Positions 16,967-26,116 are shown, numbered from the stretch's first letter. The stretch is DNA of 41,600 bases from Bacteroidetes bacterium HGW-Bacteroidetes-5 (GCA_002842515.1 PHDC01000004.1:1-41600); one strand, 5' to 3'. Program-made: numbers and translations. The notes: generated from the sequence alone by a model not told the origin.

Positions 16967-18397
16967 TCAGAGCCCCATACCATAGTATACTACCTTGCCG
17001 TCAGGGTATACTCCTTCTATGAGTAAGGACCTTCTACTTCTTTGAATTACAGATTGCAAATCCTGGACACTCTCCAGAGCTGTCTGGTTAATGTATGTGA
17101 TTATAAATCCCGGCTTTATTCCTGCATCCTTAAACTTCCCTTCTGACACAGAAACAACCTCAACTCCCGATTTTATCTCTAGTCTCTCCAGTTTATCCTT
17201 TGGAGCATTTTTGAGCTCTGCACCATAAAATTTAAGTATTCCGGATTTATGATCTCCCACCATTGCTATCTGGTCATTGCTTGTTTCTAATACAACTGAT
17301 ATCTCTTTTTGTTTACCGTCTCTTAAAATTTCTACCGAAATTTTATCTTTTGGTCTGTATTTGGATATCTGCTCCTGTACAGCCGGAGATGAGTTCACCT
17401 CAATTCCGTTTACCGAAAGAAGCACATCCGACTCCTTAATACCCGCCTTGTCTGCAGCTCCACCTTTTACAACCTCTGCAATATATACCCCTTTAGTATC
17501 CTTCAAACCCTTCTCTCTTGCCAGGTTTCCGTCAATATTTTGCATTGATATCCCCATAAGTGCCCTCTGAACACTGCCAAACTTCATTATGTCCTCTACA
17601 ATTTTTTTCACAATTGTAACAGGGACTGCAAAGGAGTATCCGGTAAATGCTCCGGTCTTTGAGGCTATAGCAGTATTGATTCCTATCAACTCACCCTTTG
17701 TGTTGATGAGTGCACCTCCACTATTACCGGAGTTCACTGCTGCATCTGTCTGGATAAATGCCTCAATCTTAAAACTGCCATCCATTGAAGGGATACTTCT
17801 CGCTTTTGCGCTTACTATTCCTGCAGTGATTGTAGATCTAAGGTTATATGGATTGCCGATTGCCAGAACCCACTCACCCAGACGAAGGGCATCCGAATCT
17901 CCAAATCTCAAAAATGGAAGATTGTTGGCCTCAATCTTGAGTAGTGCAATATCTGTAGCAGAGTCGCTGCTAACCAGTTTTGCTTTGAAAGATTGATTAT
18001 TCTCAAGGGTTACCTCGATATCATCGGCTCCCTCTACCACGTGATTGTTTGTGACAATATATCCGTCACCGGAAATAATCACCCCGGAACCTGCGCCTAT
18101 CTGCTCCCTCGGTACCTGTTGTTGACCATACCCGAAAAAGAAATCAAACAGAGAGTACGGCTGGTTTGTCCCTTTCATTACAACCTTCACGTGAACCACA
18201 GCTTTAACGGCATTCTCGGCAGCAAATGTAAAATCCGGGAATTCAGGTTCTGTTAAGTTGGTCTTTTTGATTAATGTATTATCCTGTGGATATGAATATG
18301 TGGAGCTCTTATCTCCACTTAATTTAACAACTGTAAAGGATGTTAATCCGCTAATTAAAACAGTTAAAAACAAATAGATAATTATATTACGTTTCAT
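16967..18397 (-). CDS. degP: Do-family serine protease (DegP/HtrA)
   Basis: Periplasmic quality-control protease and chaperone of 476 residues. An N-terminal membrane segment or signal (IIIYLFLTVLISGLTSF) is followed by a trypsin-like domain with H119 (NNHVVEG), D149 (SATDIALL) and S226 (VNSGNSGGAL). A first PDZ domain (KGVYIAEVVKGGAADKAGIKESDVLLSVNG) and a degenerate second one (GVEVVSVSEGKFKDAGIKPGFIITYIN) follow. It diverges from dnaN. rpoD lies downstream on the same strand but carries its own promoter. Confidence 0.93.
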   Translation of the reverse strand: MKRNIIIYLFLTVLISGLTSFTVVKLSGDKSSTYSYPQDNTLIKKTNLTEPEFPDFTFAAENAVKAVVHVKVVMKGTNQPYSLFDFFFGYGQQQVPREQIGAGSGVIISGDGYIVTNNHVVEGADDIEVTLENNQSFKAKLVSSDSATDIALLKIEANNLPFLRFGDSDALRLGEWVLAIGNPYNLRSTITAGIVSAKARSIPSMDGSFKIEAFIQTDAAVNSGNSGGALINTKGELIGINTAIASKTGAFTGYSFAVPVTIVKKIVEDIMKFGSVQRALMGISMQNIDGNLAREKGLKDTKGVYIAEVVKGGAADKAGIKESDVLLSVNGIEVNSSPAVQEQISKYRPKDKISVEILRDGKQKEISVVLETSNDQIAMVGDHKSGILKFYGAELKNAPKDKLERLEIKSGVEVVSVSEGKFKDAGIKPGFIITYINQTALESVQDLQSVIQRSRRSLLIEGVYPDGKVVYYGMGL

Positions 18398-18454
18398 GGC
18401 TTTAAAAGTTTTTTTAAGTTGAAAAACAAATTATATGCCATAACTTATTTTTTT

Positions 18455-18462
18455 TATCTTTG
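18455..18462 (+). promoter_or_regulatory. -7 box TATCTTTG of dnaN
   Basis: Exact TAnnTTTG match 16 nt before the ATG at 18479. The predicted start point near 18469 gives a very short leader and excludes the in-frame TTG at 18419 as a start. No TTTG is found at the -33 distance. Confidence 0.5.
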
Positions 18463-18478
18463 TAAAAAATATCTTGAT

Positions 18479-19606
18479 ATGAAGTTTGTTGTTTCAAGTA
18501 CTGAGCTTTTAGCTCGTCTTTTGTCAGTTTCAAGAGTTATCTCTTCGAAAAATACAATCCCTGTTTTAGACAATTTTCTGTTCGTTTTAAAGGACGGATA
18601 CCTGCACATTACTGCATCAGATCTTGAGACAAGTCTCAAAGCCGGTCTGCCCATTGAGAGCATAGAAGAGGAGGGTGAGATTACTGTTCCTGCAAAACTA
18701 CTCGTTGACTCTTTAAAAGAGTTTGCAGATATACCTCTGGAGTTCAAAACAAATCAGAGTGAAACCTCAATAGATATTACCTGGGCAAACGGAAGCTCTA
18801 CCCTACCTTGTATGAATGCAGATGACTATCCGAGCATAGCATCAATTTCTGCGGATAGTACCGAGATATCTATAAACTCCCAAATCCTTCTGGAGGGTAT
18901 CAACCGCACACTATATGCAACAGCAGAAGAGGAGCTCAGGCCTGTAATGAACGGTATCTATTTTGATATTGACACCGATTCTGCAACCCTTGTCGCATCT
19001 GACGCACACAAACTGGTGTGCTTCACAAGACGTGACATAAAGTCAGAACAAAAGTCATCCTTCATACTGCCAAAAAAACCATCTTCAATACTCAAAAACC
19101 TTCTCTCAAAAATTGACGAATCTGTAAAAATTGTTTTTGATCAAAGAAATGCATATTTTGAATTTGAATCATTTATTTTGGTCTGCCGTCTTGTAGAGGG
19201 TAACTATCCTGCTTACAAATCTGTTATTCCAAAAAATAACACCAATAAACTTATCATAAATCGTCAGGATTTTCTAAACAGTGCCAGAAGAGTGTCAGTC
19301 TGCTCCAACCAGGCAAGCAGCCTTGTAAAACTGAAGCTCTCATACAACCAGCTTGTAATATCTGCGCAAGATCTTGATTTTTCAATATCTGCACACGAAA
19401 GGTTAAGCTGTCAGTACGAAGGAGATCCAATGGAGATAGGTTTCAAATCTACTTTCCTTGTAGAGATACTCACAAATCTTTCATACAACGATATTTCACT
19501 GGAACTCTCTGACCCTTCCAGGGCAGCTCTAATTTTGCCATCCGGCCAGAATGACCCTTCGGAAGATATTCTGGCATTAATAATGCCTATGATGGTCAGT
19601 GCATAA
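18479..19606 (+). CDS. dnaN: DNA polymerase III beta sliding clamp
   Basis: Ring-shaped processivity clamp of the replicative polymerase; 375 residues, normal length. It is recognised by its N-terminus (MKFVVSSTELLARLLSVSRVISSKNTIPVLDNFLF), by the mid-domain segment EEELRPVMNGIYFDI and by the C-terminal end ILALIMPMMVSA, close to the usual terminal M-P-M-R. The frame extends upstream to 18419, but the extra 20 residues are rich in Tyr/Phe and overlap the promoter. It is followed after 24 nt by a 3'-5' exonuclease gene. It is not next to dnaA here, so this is not a classical origin region. Confidence 0.95.
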   Translation: MKFVVSSTELLARLLSVSRVISSKNTIPVLDNFLFVLKDGYLHITASDLETSLKAGLPIESIEEEGEITVPAKLLVDSLKEFADIPLEFKTNQSETSIDITWANGSSTLPCMNADDYPSIASISADSTEISINSQILLEGINRTLYATAEEELRPVMNGIYFDIDTDSATLVASDAHKLVCFTRRDIKSEQKSSFILPKKPSSILKNLLSKIDESVKIVFDQRNAYFEFESFILVCRLVEGNYPAYKSVIPKNNTNKLIINRQDFLNSARRVSVCSNQASSLVKLKLSYNQLVISAQDLDFSISAHERLSCQYEGDPMEIGFKSTFLVEILTNLSYNDISLELSDPSRAALILPSGQNDPSEDILALIMPMMVSA

Positions 19607-19630
19607 GCGTCAAAGCTGGAGATCATAAAA

Positions 19631-20413
19631 ATGAAGTTAAATTTAAAGAATCCGTTGCTTTTTTTTGACATTGAGAGTACCGGTCTAAACGTTGCCACAG
19701 ACAGAATTGTGGAGTTAAGTGCTCTTAAGGTAATGCCCAATGGAGACCAAGAGATTAAAACCCGCAGAATTAATCCAACAATTCCCATCTCACCTGAAGC
19801 TCAGAGTATTCACGGAATTTCAAATGAAGATGTAGCAAATTGCCCAACCTTTAAAGAGGTTGCAAAGAGTTTGGCAACCTGGATGTCCGGATGTGATTTT
19901 TCCGGTTATAATGCAACAAAATTTGATATCCCGATGCTTGCAGAGGAGTTTCTCCGTGCCGGTGTCAGTTTTGATTTCCGTAAGAGGCGAGTTGTAGATG
20001 TTCAGAACATATTTCACAAGTTAGAGCAGCGAACTCTTAGTGCAGCATACAAATTTTACTGCAGCAAGGAGTTGGAAAATGCACACTCTGCAGAGGCAGA
20101 TACCGTCGCCACATTTGAGATACTTGAAGCCCAGCTGGACAGATATAAAGATATCCTGGAAAATGATGTGAAGTTCCTTGCAGATTTCTCCACCAAATCT
20201 AAATCTTTAGATTACGCAGGCCGTATTATATTGGACGACAATGATGTCCCAATTATTAACTTCGGCAAACACAAAGGCAGGTCTGTTGAGAGTGTCTTTA
20301 GAAGCGATGCAGGCTACTATTCGTGGATGATGAACGGAGAGTTCACTCTGGATACAAAACAGGTGATAACAGAGCTGAAAATAAAATTTGAGAGCTCCTC
20401 TAAGTTGTTGTAA
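19631..20413 (+). CDS. DEDDh 3'-5' exonuclease (DnaQ-like)
   Basis: Exonuclease of the DNA polymerase III epsilon superfamily; 260 residues. All five metal and catalytic positions are visible: D13 and E15 (FDIESTG), D99 (TKFDIPML), H152 and D157 (AHSAEADT). A C-terminal module of about 55 residues (INFGKHKGRSVESVF...YYSWMMNGEF) resembles the small domain found after many bacterial DEDDh nucleases. It is placed directly behind dnaN, so a proofreading or repair role with the clamp is plausible but not shown. No PHP domain is present. The 3' end overlaps the convergent flavoprotein gene by 14 nt. Confidence 0.85.
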   Translation: MKLNLKNPLLFFDIESTGLNVATDRIVELSALKVMPNGDQEIKTRRINPTIPISPEAQSIHGISNEDVANCPTFKEVAKSLATWMSGCDFSGYNATKFDIPMLAEEFLRAGVSFDFRKRRVVDVQNIFHKLEQRTLSAAYKFYCSKELENAHSAEADTVATFEILEAQLDRYKDILENDVKFLADFSTKSKSLDYAGRIILDDNDVPIINFGKHKGRSVESVFRSDAGYYSWMMNGEFTLDTKQVITELKIKFESSSKLL

Positions 20414-21677
20414 CTTGTTTTGAAGCTTTGGCGGCTTCCATACCTGCCATATAACCGGTTGAGAAGGCTATCTGAAGGTTATACCCTCCTGTATCGCCAT
20501 CTAAATCAATAATTTCACCTGCAAAAAACAGATTGTCGTATAGACGAGATCTCATACTCTTTGAAATTACCTCATCAAGAGATACCCCTCCCGCAGTTAT
20601 TACAGCCCTCTCGTATGAGGTAAATGTAATAATATCCATCTTCCAGGCTTTTAGAGATGTGGCAATAGCTTTAATTGAAGCCTCCCTCTTTTTCTCATTG
20701 AGAGGATCTGCAGGAAGGTTAACGGATGATAAAAAGGAGCCGATCAACTCATATGGCAACAATTTTCTCATCAGCTGATTTATTGAGGGGTTGTGCAACA
20801 CACTCAACTCTCTTCTCATTCTCTCTTCGAGCACATCTTTTGTCAGAGCCGGTTTAAGATCTAGATAAACCACGCATCTGTTCCCGTTTATAAGAGCTTT
20901 GACAGCCTTTCTGCTAATCTTATAACCTATTGAGCCCTCTATACCGTTATTTGTAAAATCCAGATCTCCCATCTCCCGTTGAACCTCATCTGATGCAACA
21001 AACAGAGCAATCTCCACATTTTTAAGCTGAAGACCCTCCAGCTCTTTTGAATAATCTTTTGGCATTAGTGCTGTTAGCGATGGAAAGCACTCCTCAATTT
21101 TATGGCCGAGATTTTTCGCAATTATATAACCGTCTCCATCAGAACCGGTTAGTGGATAAGATAGCCCTCCTGTAGCCATTACGACAGTTGTGGCACAATA
21201 TATCGTTTCTATATTATTTTTTGTGTTAAACGTAACTAACTCACTAATTTTTTGTCCGGCTACTTTTAATTCTGTAACCTGTGTGTTTAGGATAACCTCC
21301 ACCCCGACTCTATCCAACTCTGCAGTAAGGGCATTAACAACATCAGACGCCAAACCGGATGATGGAAAGATACGCTCTCCTCTCTCAAGTACAGTCTTTA
21401 GTCCGATACTTTCAAAAAAAGCTATTGTATCGTCATTGGAGAAGTTATAGAAAGAGTGTTTGAAAAAATTGCTTTTCGGATGAATATGTGCAGAAAACTC
21501 TTGCCAGGGTTTTGTATTGGTAATATTGCAACGCCCTTTACCGGTAATCCTTAACTTTCTTCCCAACCTCTCCATCTTCTCGATCAGGGTAACCCCGGCT
21601 CCCGATTTTGCTGCAGATATTGCTGCCAGCATACCTGCAGCCCCCCCTCCTACTACTATAACATCTCTACTTTTCAT
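20400..21677 (-). CDS. BaiN/HI0933-type FAD-dependent oxidoreductase
   Basis: Flavoprotein of 425 residues of the HI0933 family. The N-terminal dinucleotide-binding motif (VVGGGAAGMLAAISAAKSG) is followed by GRKLRITGKGRCNITN, which is highly typical of the family, and by the C-terminal FAGEIIDLDGDTGGYNLQIAFSTGYMAG. The reaction in most bacteria is unknown; BaiN itself is linked with bile-acid metabolism in Clostridia, and there is no reason to assume that here. It is cytosolic, single-gene, and diverges from the substrate-binding protein gene at 21727. Confidence 0.88.
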   Translation of the reverse strand: MKSRDVIVVGGGAAGMLAAISAAKSGAGVTLIEKMERLGRKLRITGKGRCNITNTKPWQEFSAHIHPKSNFFKHSFYNFSNDDTIAFFESIGLKTVLERGERIFPSSGLASDVVNALTAELDRVGVEVILNTQVTELKVAGQKISELVTFNTKNNIETIYCATTVVMATGGLSYPLTGSDGDGYIIAKNLGHKIEECFPSLTALMPKDYSKELEGLQLKNVEIALFVASDEVQREMGDLDFTNNGIEGSIGYKISRKAVKALINGNRCVVYLDLKPALTKDVLEERMRRELSVLHNPSINQLMRKLLPYELIGSFLSSVNLPADPLNEKKREASIKAIATSLKAWKMDIITFTSYERAVITAGGVSLDEVISKSMRSRLYDNLFFAGEIIDLDGDTGGYNLQIAFSTGYMAGMEAAKASKQVTTT

Positions 21678-21702
21678 TCCCTGATTATTAAATGTAAAAT
21701 AT

Positions 21703-21710
21703 TAAATTTG
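21703..21710 (+). promoter_or_regulatory. -7 box TAAATTTG of the substrate-binding protein gene
   Basis: Exact TAnnTTTG match 16 nt before the ATG at 21727, in a 49-nt divergent gap. No -33 TTTG is seen. Confidence 0.45.
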
Positions 21711-21726
21711 CAGCAAATATACACTA

Positions 21727-22860
21727 ATGAAGCTCATTTTCAAACTAACATCTCTCTTTGCTCTGCTGCAGATTATCCTCTGTTGTTACGGAGACTCAAG
21801 CAGTGATGATGTTACAACCTTAAGTAACGAATATGCAAAATATTTCAGTATATCTCACAAGGAGAGTGAAAGTACATATATTATCGTCAATGAGAGTTGG
21901 AGCGGAAAGGGAGATATCTCCAGATACAAACTAGTCCCCAGAGATGAAAGAGAGAGCGGAGAGTTTGGCAGGGATGAGATTCCTGTCCCGCTCAAGAGTG
22001 TCGTCTGTATGTCTACAAGTCATATATCCTATATAAGCGCAATAGGAGAAGAGAGCTCTGTGGTAGCAGTCTCAGGTGCACAATATGTAACAAATACAAA
22101 GATAAATTCGGGGTTATCTTCCGGAGAGATTAAAGACATCGGCTTTGAAACCTCAATCAATTACGAGATGCTGCTGCAACTATCACCTGATGTTGTCTTT
22201 ACATATGGCATCAGTGGAGAGAACAACATCTATATAGATAAGATCCGAGAGCTGGGAATTAAGGTGATTGTTGTTGGAGACTATATGGAAGAGCACCCCT
22301 TGGGTAAGCTTGAATATCTAAAGTTTTTTGGCACACTCTTCTCAAAAGAGGCACATTCCGACTCTCTTTTTAATGCAATAAAGAGTCGTTATTTAATTAA
22401 AAGAGAGTTGGTGGCAGATGTTACTGAAAGACCTAAAGTACTACTCAATGCACCCTGGAAAGACATATGGTATATTCCTGGGGTTAACAGCTATATGAGC
22501 CATCTGATTAAAGATGCCGGAGGGCAAATAATTTTGAGCAAAGAGGGTGATTACCCTTCATATCCGAACAGTCTTGAGGAGGTCTACATCGAGGCAGAGA
22601 AGGCAGATTTTTGGTTGAACCCAAATTTTTATACCTCCCTTTCACAATTGGAGGCCGGCAATCCACTTTTCAGGAGGCTGCCCGTATTTATTAAAGGAAG
22701 AGTATTCAATAACACTAAAAGAAATACACTCAGAGGTGGAAGCGATTTTTGGGAGGGTGGTGTTATAGAGCCGGATGTAATCCTAAATGATTTGATAAAT
22801 ATACTGCACCCTCAAAGAGGTGATGGCAGTAAATTGAAATACTATACTTTACTCGAGTAA
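21727..22860 (+). CDS. Solitary ABC transporter substrate-binding protein (BtuF/FepB-like)
   Basis: Exported binding protein of 377 residues, of the cluster that captures cobalamin, haem or iron-siderophores. The hydrophobic N-terminus ends in LQIILCC, a probable lipoprotein signal. The binding-protein core starts near residue 85 (PVPLKSVVCMSTSHISYISAIG) and includes EDIGF-like KDIGFETSINYEMLLQLSPDVVFTYG, a pattern of family members, plus the second lobe beginning PKVLLNAPWKDIWYIPG. The ligand cannot be told. No permease or ATPase gene lies beside it, which is unusual. Its stop codon lies inside a 44-bp palindrome shared with the convergent buk gene end. Confidence 0.82.
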   Translation: MKLIFKLTSLFALLQIILCCYGDSSSDDVTTLSNEYAKYFSISHKESESTYIIVNESWSGKGDISRYKLVPRDERESGEFGRDEIPVPLKSVVCMSTSHISYISAIGEESSVVAVSGAQYVTNTKINSGLSSGEIKDIGFETSINYEMLLQLSPDVVFTYGISGENNIYIDKIRELGIKVIVVGDYMEEHPLGKLEYLKFFGTLFSKEAHSDSLFNAIKSRYLIKRELVADVTERPKVLLNAPWKDIWYIPGVNSYMSHLIKDAGGQIILSKEGDYPSYPNSLEEVYIEAEKADFWLNPNFYTSLSQLEAGNPLFRRLPVFIKGRVFNNTKRNTLRGGSDFWEGGVIEPDVILNDLINILHPQRGDGSKLKYYTLLE

Positions 22861-22876
22861 AATATAGTATTTCAAT
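22833..22876. terminator. 44-bp near-perfect palindrome, probable bidirectional terminator
   Basis: Positions 22833-22854 are the reverse complement of 22855-22876 except for one pair (C at 22847 opposite A at 22862). The centre is ACTCGAGT with no loop. On the minus strand the odd pair becomes G-U, so the leftward RNA forms an unbroken 22-bp hairpin starting 20 nt after the buk stop. The palindrome includes the last codons and TAA (22858-22860) of the binding-protein gene. The arms are AT-rich and there is no long T run, so termination is likely but not certain. Confidence 0.6.
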
Positions 22877-22895
22877 CAAAATATTTATCTCTTTT

Positions 22896-23969
22896 TTAGC
22901 TATAAACCAAAGGAGTCTCCTTACCCTCAAGAACAGCAAGACCATTCCAGGCCAAAGCAGACATCTCATCTTCACCGGGAAAAATCTTCACCGGAGCAAT
23001 AAATTTTATCTGCTCGGATATCTGCTCCATAAGTCTGGTATTATATGCAATTCCTCCGGTTATGAGTATGGCATCTACCTCCCCTTTATGAACGACTGCC
23101 ATTGCCCCAATCGCTTTGGCCACATTGTATGCAAAGGCTTCAGAAATTAGAATGAACTTCTCATCCCCATCACTTACCATCTTCTCGACAATGCTGAACG
23201 AGTTAGTTCCCAGGTGTGCAACAAGACCACCCTCACCGGTAATCATCTTCTTAACATCCTCTAATGTGTATTTCCCTGAAAAGCAGAGCTTAGCAAGATC
23301 ATACGCAGGCAAGGTGCCGGATCTTTCAGGGGAGAAAGGGCCCTCTCCGTTAAGTGCATTATTGACATCTGTAACTCTTCCCTTTGTGTGTGCACCCACA
23401 GATACACCTCCGCCAAGATGCGCAACTATGAGGTTTAACGATTCATATGGCACATTTAAGGATGTGGCGTAACTTTTTGCTATTGCTCTTTGATTGAGTG
23501 CGTGAAAAATTGACTTCCTCTCAAACAGAGGGTGGCCGGTAACTCTGGCAATCGGTTCAAGCTCGTCTACCACAACAGGATCGGCAATAAATGCTCTGCA
23601 GCCTTTAATCTCCTTTGCTATACTGTGTGCAATGAGTCCTCCAAGATTGCTGGCGTGCTCGCCCCCTACACCAACTTGCAGGTCAATTATCATCTGCTCG
23701 TTAACCTCATATACTCCGGCTTTAATAGGCTTAATCAAACCACCTCTGCCAACTATCATCTCAATGGAATTGAGATCTATCTCATTATCCTTCAATGTCT
23801 TCAAAATTGTCTCTTTCCTGAACTCAAACTGCTCCGTTATTGAATTAAACAGAGCAAGCTCTTGAGAGGTGTGCCTGAGAGTGGTTACAAAAAGTTGTTT
23901 TCTGCTCTCAAATACTGCAATTTTAGTTGAAGTTGAACCCGGATTAATGGCTAAAATCAAGTGTCCCAT
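22896..23969 (-). CDS. buk: Butyrate kinase
   Basis: Cytosolic acetokinase-family enzyme of 357 residues making ATP from butyryl-phosphate (or branched-chain acyl-phosphates) and ADP. It is recognised by LAINPGSTSTKIAVFE at the start, LIVAHLGGGVSVGAHTKGRVTDVNNAL in the middle and ILITGGIAYNTRLMEQI late. It follows ptb after 3 nt, so the pair works as one unit: Ptb makes the acyl-phosphate from the CoA ester and Buk harvests it. It is clearly distinct from the acetate kinase two genes upstream. A long palindrome lies just past the stop. Confidence 0.93.
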   Translation of the reverse strand: MGHLILAINPGSTSTKIAVFESRKQLFVTTLRHTSQELALFNSITEQFEFRKETILKTLKDNEIDLNSIEMIVGRGGLIKPIKAGVYEVNEQMIIDLQVGVGGEHASNLGGLIAHSIAKEIKGCRAFIADPVVVDELEPIARVTGHPLFERKSIFHALNQRAIAKSYATSLNVPYESLNLIVAHLGGGVSVGAHTKGRVTDVNNALNGEGPFSPERSGTLPAYDLAKLCFSGKYTLEDVKKMITGEGGLVAHLGTNSFSIVEKMVSDGDEKFILISEAFAYNVAKAIGAMAVVHKGEVDAILITGGIAYNTRLMEQISEQIKFIAPVKIFPGEDEMSALAWNGLAVLEGKETPLVYS

Positions 23970-23972
23970 ATA

Positions 23973-24878
23973 CTATTTTGCCGTTAAAGCAGCTAATGCA
24001 ATAGAGTTAAGTTTTGTGTCTATGCTATCTGCCCTGCTCGAAAGGACACAAGGAGCCTTGGCTCCTGCAACTATTGCTGCCTGTTTGGCTCCAATACACA
24101 GCTGAGTGTTAACTTTATAAAAGACATTGGCAGATTCAATATTTGGAAAAACAAGACAATCTGCATCTCCGGCAACACTGCTTACAAGTTTTTTAACTGC
24201 AACAGCCTCTGCCGATAGAGCAACATCCAATGCCAGCGGTCCGTCAACCAGGCATCCCGAAATCTGACCTCTGTCTGCCATCTTTGAAATAATTGCAGCA
24301 TCTACACAGGCAGGCATCCCGGGCATCATCTGTTCGGTGGCAGCAATAAGAGCAACTTTAGGCTTTGCGATACCAATAGCGTGTGCTGTTTTGACTACAT
24401 AATTTGTAATAGCAATTTTCTGGGTAAGATCGGGTGCCGGTATTACAGCTATATCCCCCATTATGAGTAATTTGTGATACTGGGGATTTGATAAAACCGT
24501 TACGTGGCTCAGTACAGCTTTGGCAGGTAGAAGGCCTCTCTCCTTATTGAGAATTGCCCTCATATATTTATCTGTACTGCAAAGTCCCTTCATCAGAATA
24601 TCTCCCTCTCCGGCATTAATGATATCTACTGCTGCAGATACAGCTTTAATCTCATCATCTATGTCTACAATTTTAAAAATTGATGGGTCTATCTTCTCGT
24701 GATCACACACCTGACGGATGAGTTTTTCATCACCGACAAGAGTTGCCTCTACGATACCAGCCTCAATTGCGAGCCTGGCTGCATTGATTGTGTGATCATC
24801 TACGGCCCAGGCGGCAACAAGTCTTTTTTTTGGTTTTGACCTTAATGTCTCAAAAATCTGTTCAAATGTTGTTATCAT
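23973..24878 (-). CDS. ptb: Phosphate butyryltransferase
   Basis: Cytosolic enzyme of the phosphate acetyl/butyryltransferase family, 301 residues, converting butyryl-CoA and phosphate into butyryl-phosphate and CoA. Family features include AAWAVDDHTINAARLAIEAGI near the N-terminus, GDILMKGLCSTDKYMRAILNKE, and the C-terminal DCLVFPNIESANVFYKVNTQL. It sits between ackA (29-nt gap) and buk (3-nt gap). No separate phosphate acetyltransferase gene is seen beside ackA, so some activity on acetyl-CoA is possible but is only an inference. Confidence 0.92.
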   Translation of the reverse strand: MITTFEQIFETLRSKPKKRLVAAWAVDDHTINAARLAIEAGIVEATLVGDEKLIRQVCDHEKIDPSIFKIVDIDDEIKAVSAAVDIINAGEGDILMKGLCSTDKYMRAILNKERGLLPAKAVLSHVTVLSNPQYHKLLIMGDIAVIPAPDLTQKIAITNYVVKTAHAIGIAKPKVALIAATEQMMPGMPACVDAAIISKMADRGQISGCLVDGPLALDVALSAEAVAVKKLVSSVAGDADCLVFPNIESANVFYKVNTQLCIGAKQAAIVAGAKAPCVLSSRADSIDTKLNSIALAALTAK

Positions 24879-24907
24879 AAATCTTAATCTATTTCTGTTA
24901 TAGTTCT

Positions 24908-26116
24908 TTATTTTGCAAGTATTAACATTGTATCCTGAGCAATTACAAGCTCCTCGTTTGTGGTAACTGTTGCCATCTTAACTTTTGAGTCAGGTGTAGA
25001 TAAAATAACATCTTTTCCTCGTACTCCCTTATTTGCCTGATAATCGAAATTCATCCCCATATAACCCAGGTGTGAACCAACCATCTCCCTTATATGAGGG
25101 TCATTTTCACCGATACCACCTGTAAATACAATCATATCAACACCACCCATAGCAGCTGTATATGCCCCGATGTACTTAAGTACTCTGTAATTTAGCATAT
25201 CCAAAACCAGCTTTGCTCTTTCGTTGTTATTTGCGGCAGCCTTCTCTATGTCCCTTGCATCTGAAGACTCTCCGAAAACTCCTATAAAGCCGCTTTTTTT
25301 ATTGAGTAGTGAGTTGATACCTGCAGCATCCAGCCCCTCTTTCTCCTGTATAAAGGTCACAATTCCGGCATCAATATCTCCGCTTCTTGTCCCCATTATT
25401 ATTCCTTCCAGAGGAGTGAATCCCATAGAGGTATCTACAGACTTACCATTCTTAATAGCTGTAATTGAGCTTCCGTTTCCAAGATGGCAGGTTATAACTT
25501 TCGAATTTTCAAAATCCAACCCCGCCAAATCACAGGCCTTTTTGCCTACAAATTTGTGGCTGGTTCCGTGGAAACCGTAACGCCTAATCTTATACTTTGT
25601 GTAGTACTCATAAGGAAGTGCATACATAAATGCAAAGTTGGGCATCGTTTGGTGAAATGAGGTATCAAAAACAGCTACCTGAGGGGTCTGAGGCATAAGT
25701 GTCTGGATTGCAAAAATCCCAAGCAAATTTGCAGGATTATGAAGAGGTGCCAGTTCACATAACTTTTCAATACCTTTAATAACAGATTCGTCAACCAGAC
25801 TGCTGGATTTAAAGAACTCGCCACCGTGAGCAACCCTGTGCCCAACAGCTTCGATGTCCGATAGGGAATTAAGAACTCCCAACTCTTTGTTGATAAGAAT
25901 ATCAAGGACCTTTTTTATACCCTCAGTGTGGTTGGGTATAGGTGTCTCTAATTCGTATTTATCTCTTCCGCTTACCTTGTGGGAGAGAACGCCTGTCTCC
26001 AGACCAATTCTTTCAACGATACCCTTTGCCAGAAGATTGTAGTCCGAAGTTGTTTTCATATCAAGAACCTGATACTTGATAGAAGAGCTTCCGCAGTTCA
26101 AAACCAGTATAACCAT
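24908..26116 (-). CDS. ackA: Acetate kinase
   Basis: Cytosolic enzyme that makes ATP and acetate from acetyl-phosphate; 402 residues, normal length. It is recognised by VLVLNCGSSSIKYQVLD at the N-terminus, the catalytic-region segments GHRVAHGGEFF and RRYGFHGTSHKFV, VITCHLGNGSSITAIKNGKSVDTSMGFTPLEG and the late VFTGGIGENDPHIRE. It is the first gene of the ackA-ptb-buk cluster; usual partners elsewhere are pta genes. The ATG at 26116 is the only reasonable start. Confidence 0.95.
   Translation of the reverse strand: MVILVLNCGSSSIKYQVLDMKTTSDYNLLAKGIVERIGLETGVLSHKVSGRDKYELETPIPNHTEGIKKVLDILINKELGVLNSLSDIEAVGHRVAHGGEFFKSSSLVDESVIKGIEKLCELAPLHNPANLLGIFAIQTLMPQTPQVAVFDTSFHQTMPNFAFMYALPYEYYTKYKIRRYGFHGTSHKFVGKKACDLAGLDFENSKVITCHLGNGSSITAIKNGKSVDTSMGFTPLEGIIMGTRSGDIDAGIVTFIQEKEGLDAAGINSLLNKKSGFIGVFGESSDARDIEKAAANNNERAKLVLDMLNYRVLKYIGAYTAAMGGVDMIVFTGGIGENDPHIREMVGSHLGYMGMNFDYQANKGVRGKDVILSTPDSKVKMATVTTNEELVIAQDTMLILAK

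Noticed and set aside
18419..18478. N-terminal extension of dnaN
   Set aside because: The TTG start lies upstream of the -7 box, and the extra residues are not part of the clamp fold.
18398..18478. Replication origin next to dnaN
   Set aside because: No dnaA gene, no cluster of DnaA boxes and only 81 nt of divergent spacer, filled by promoters.
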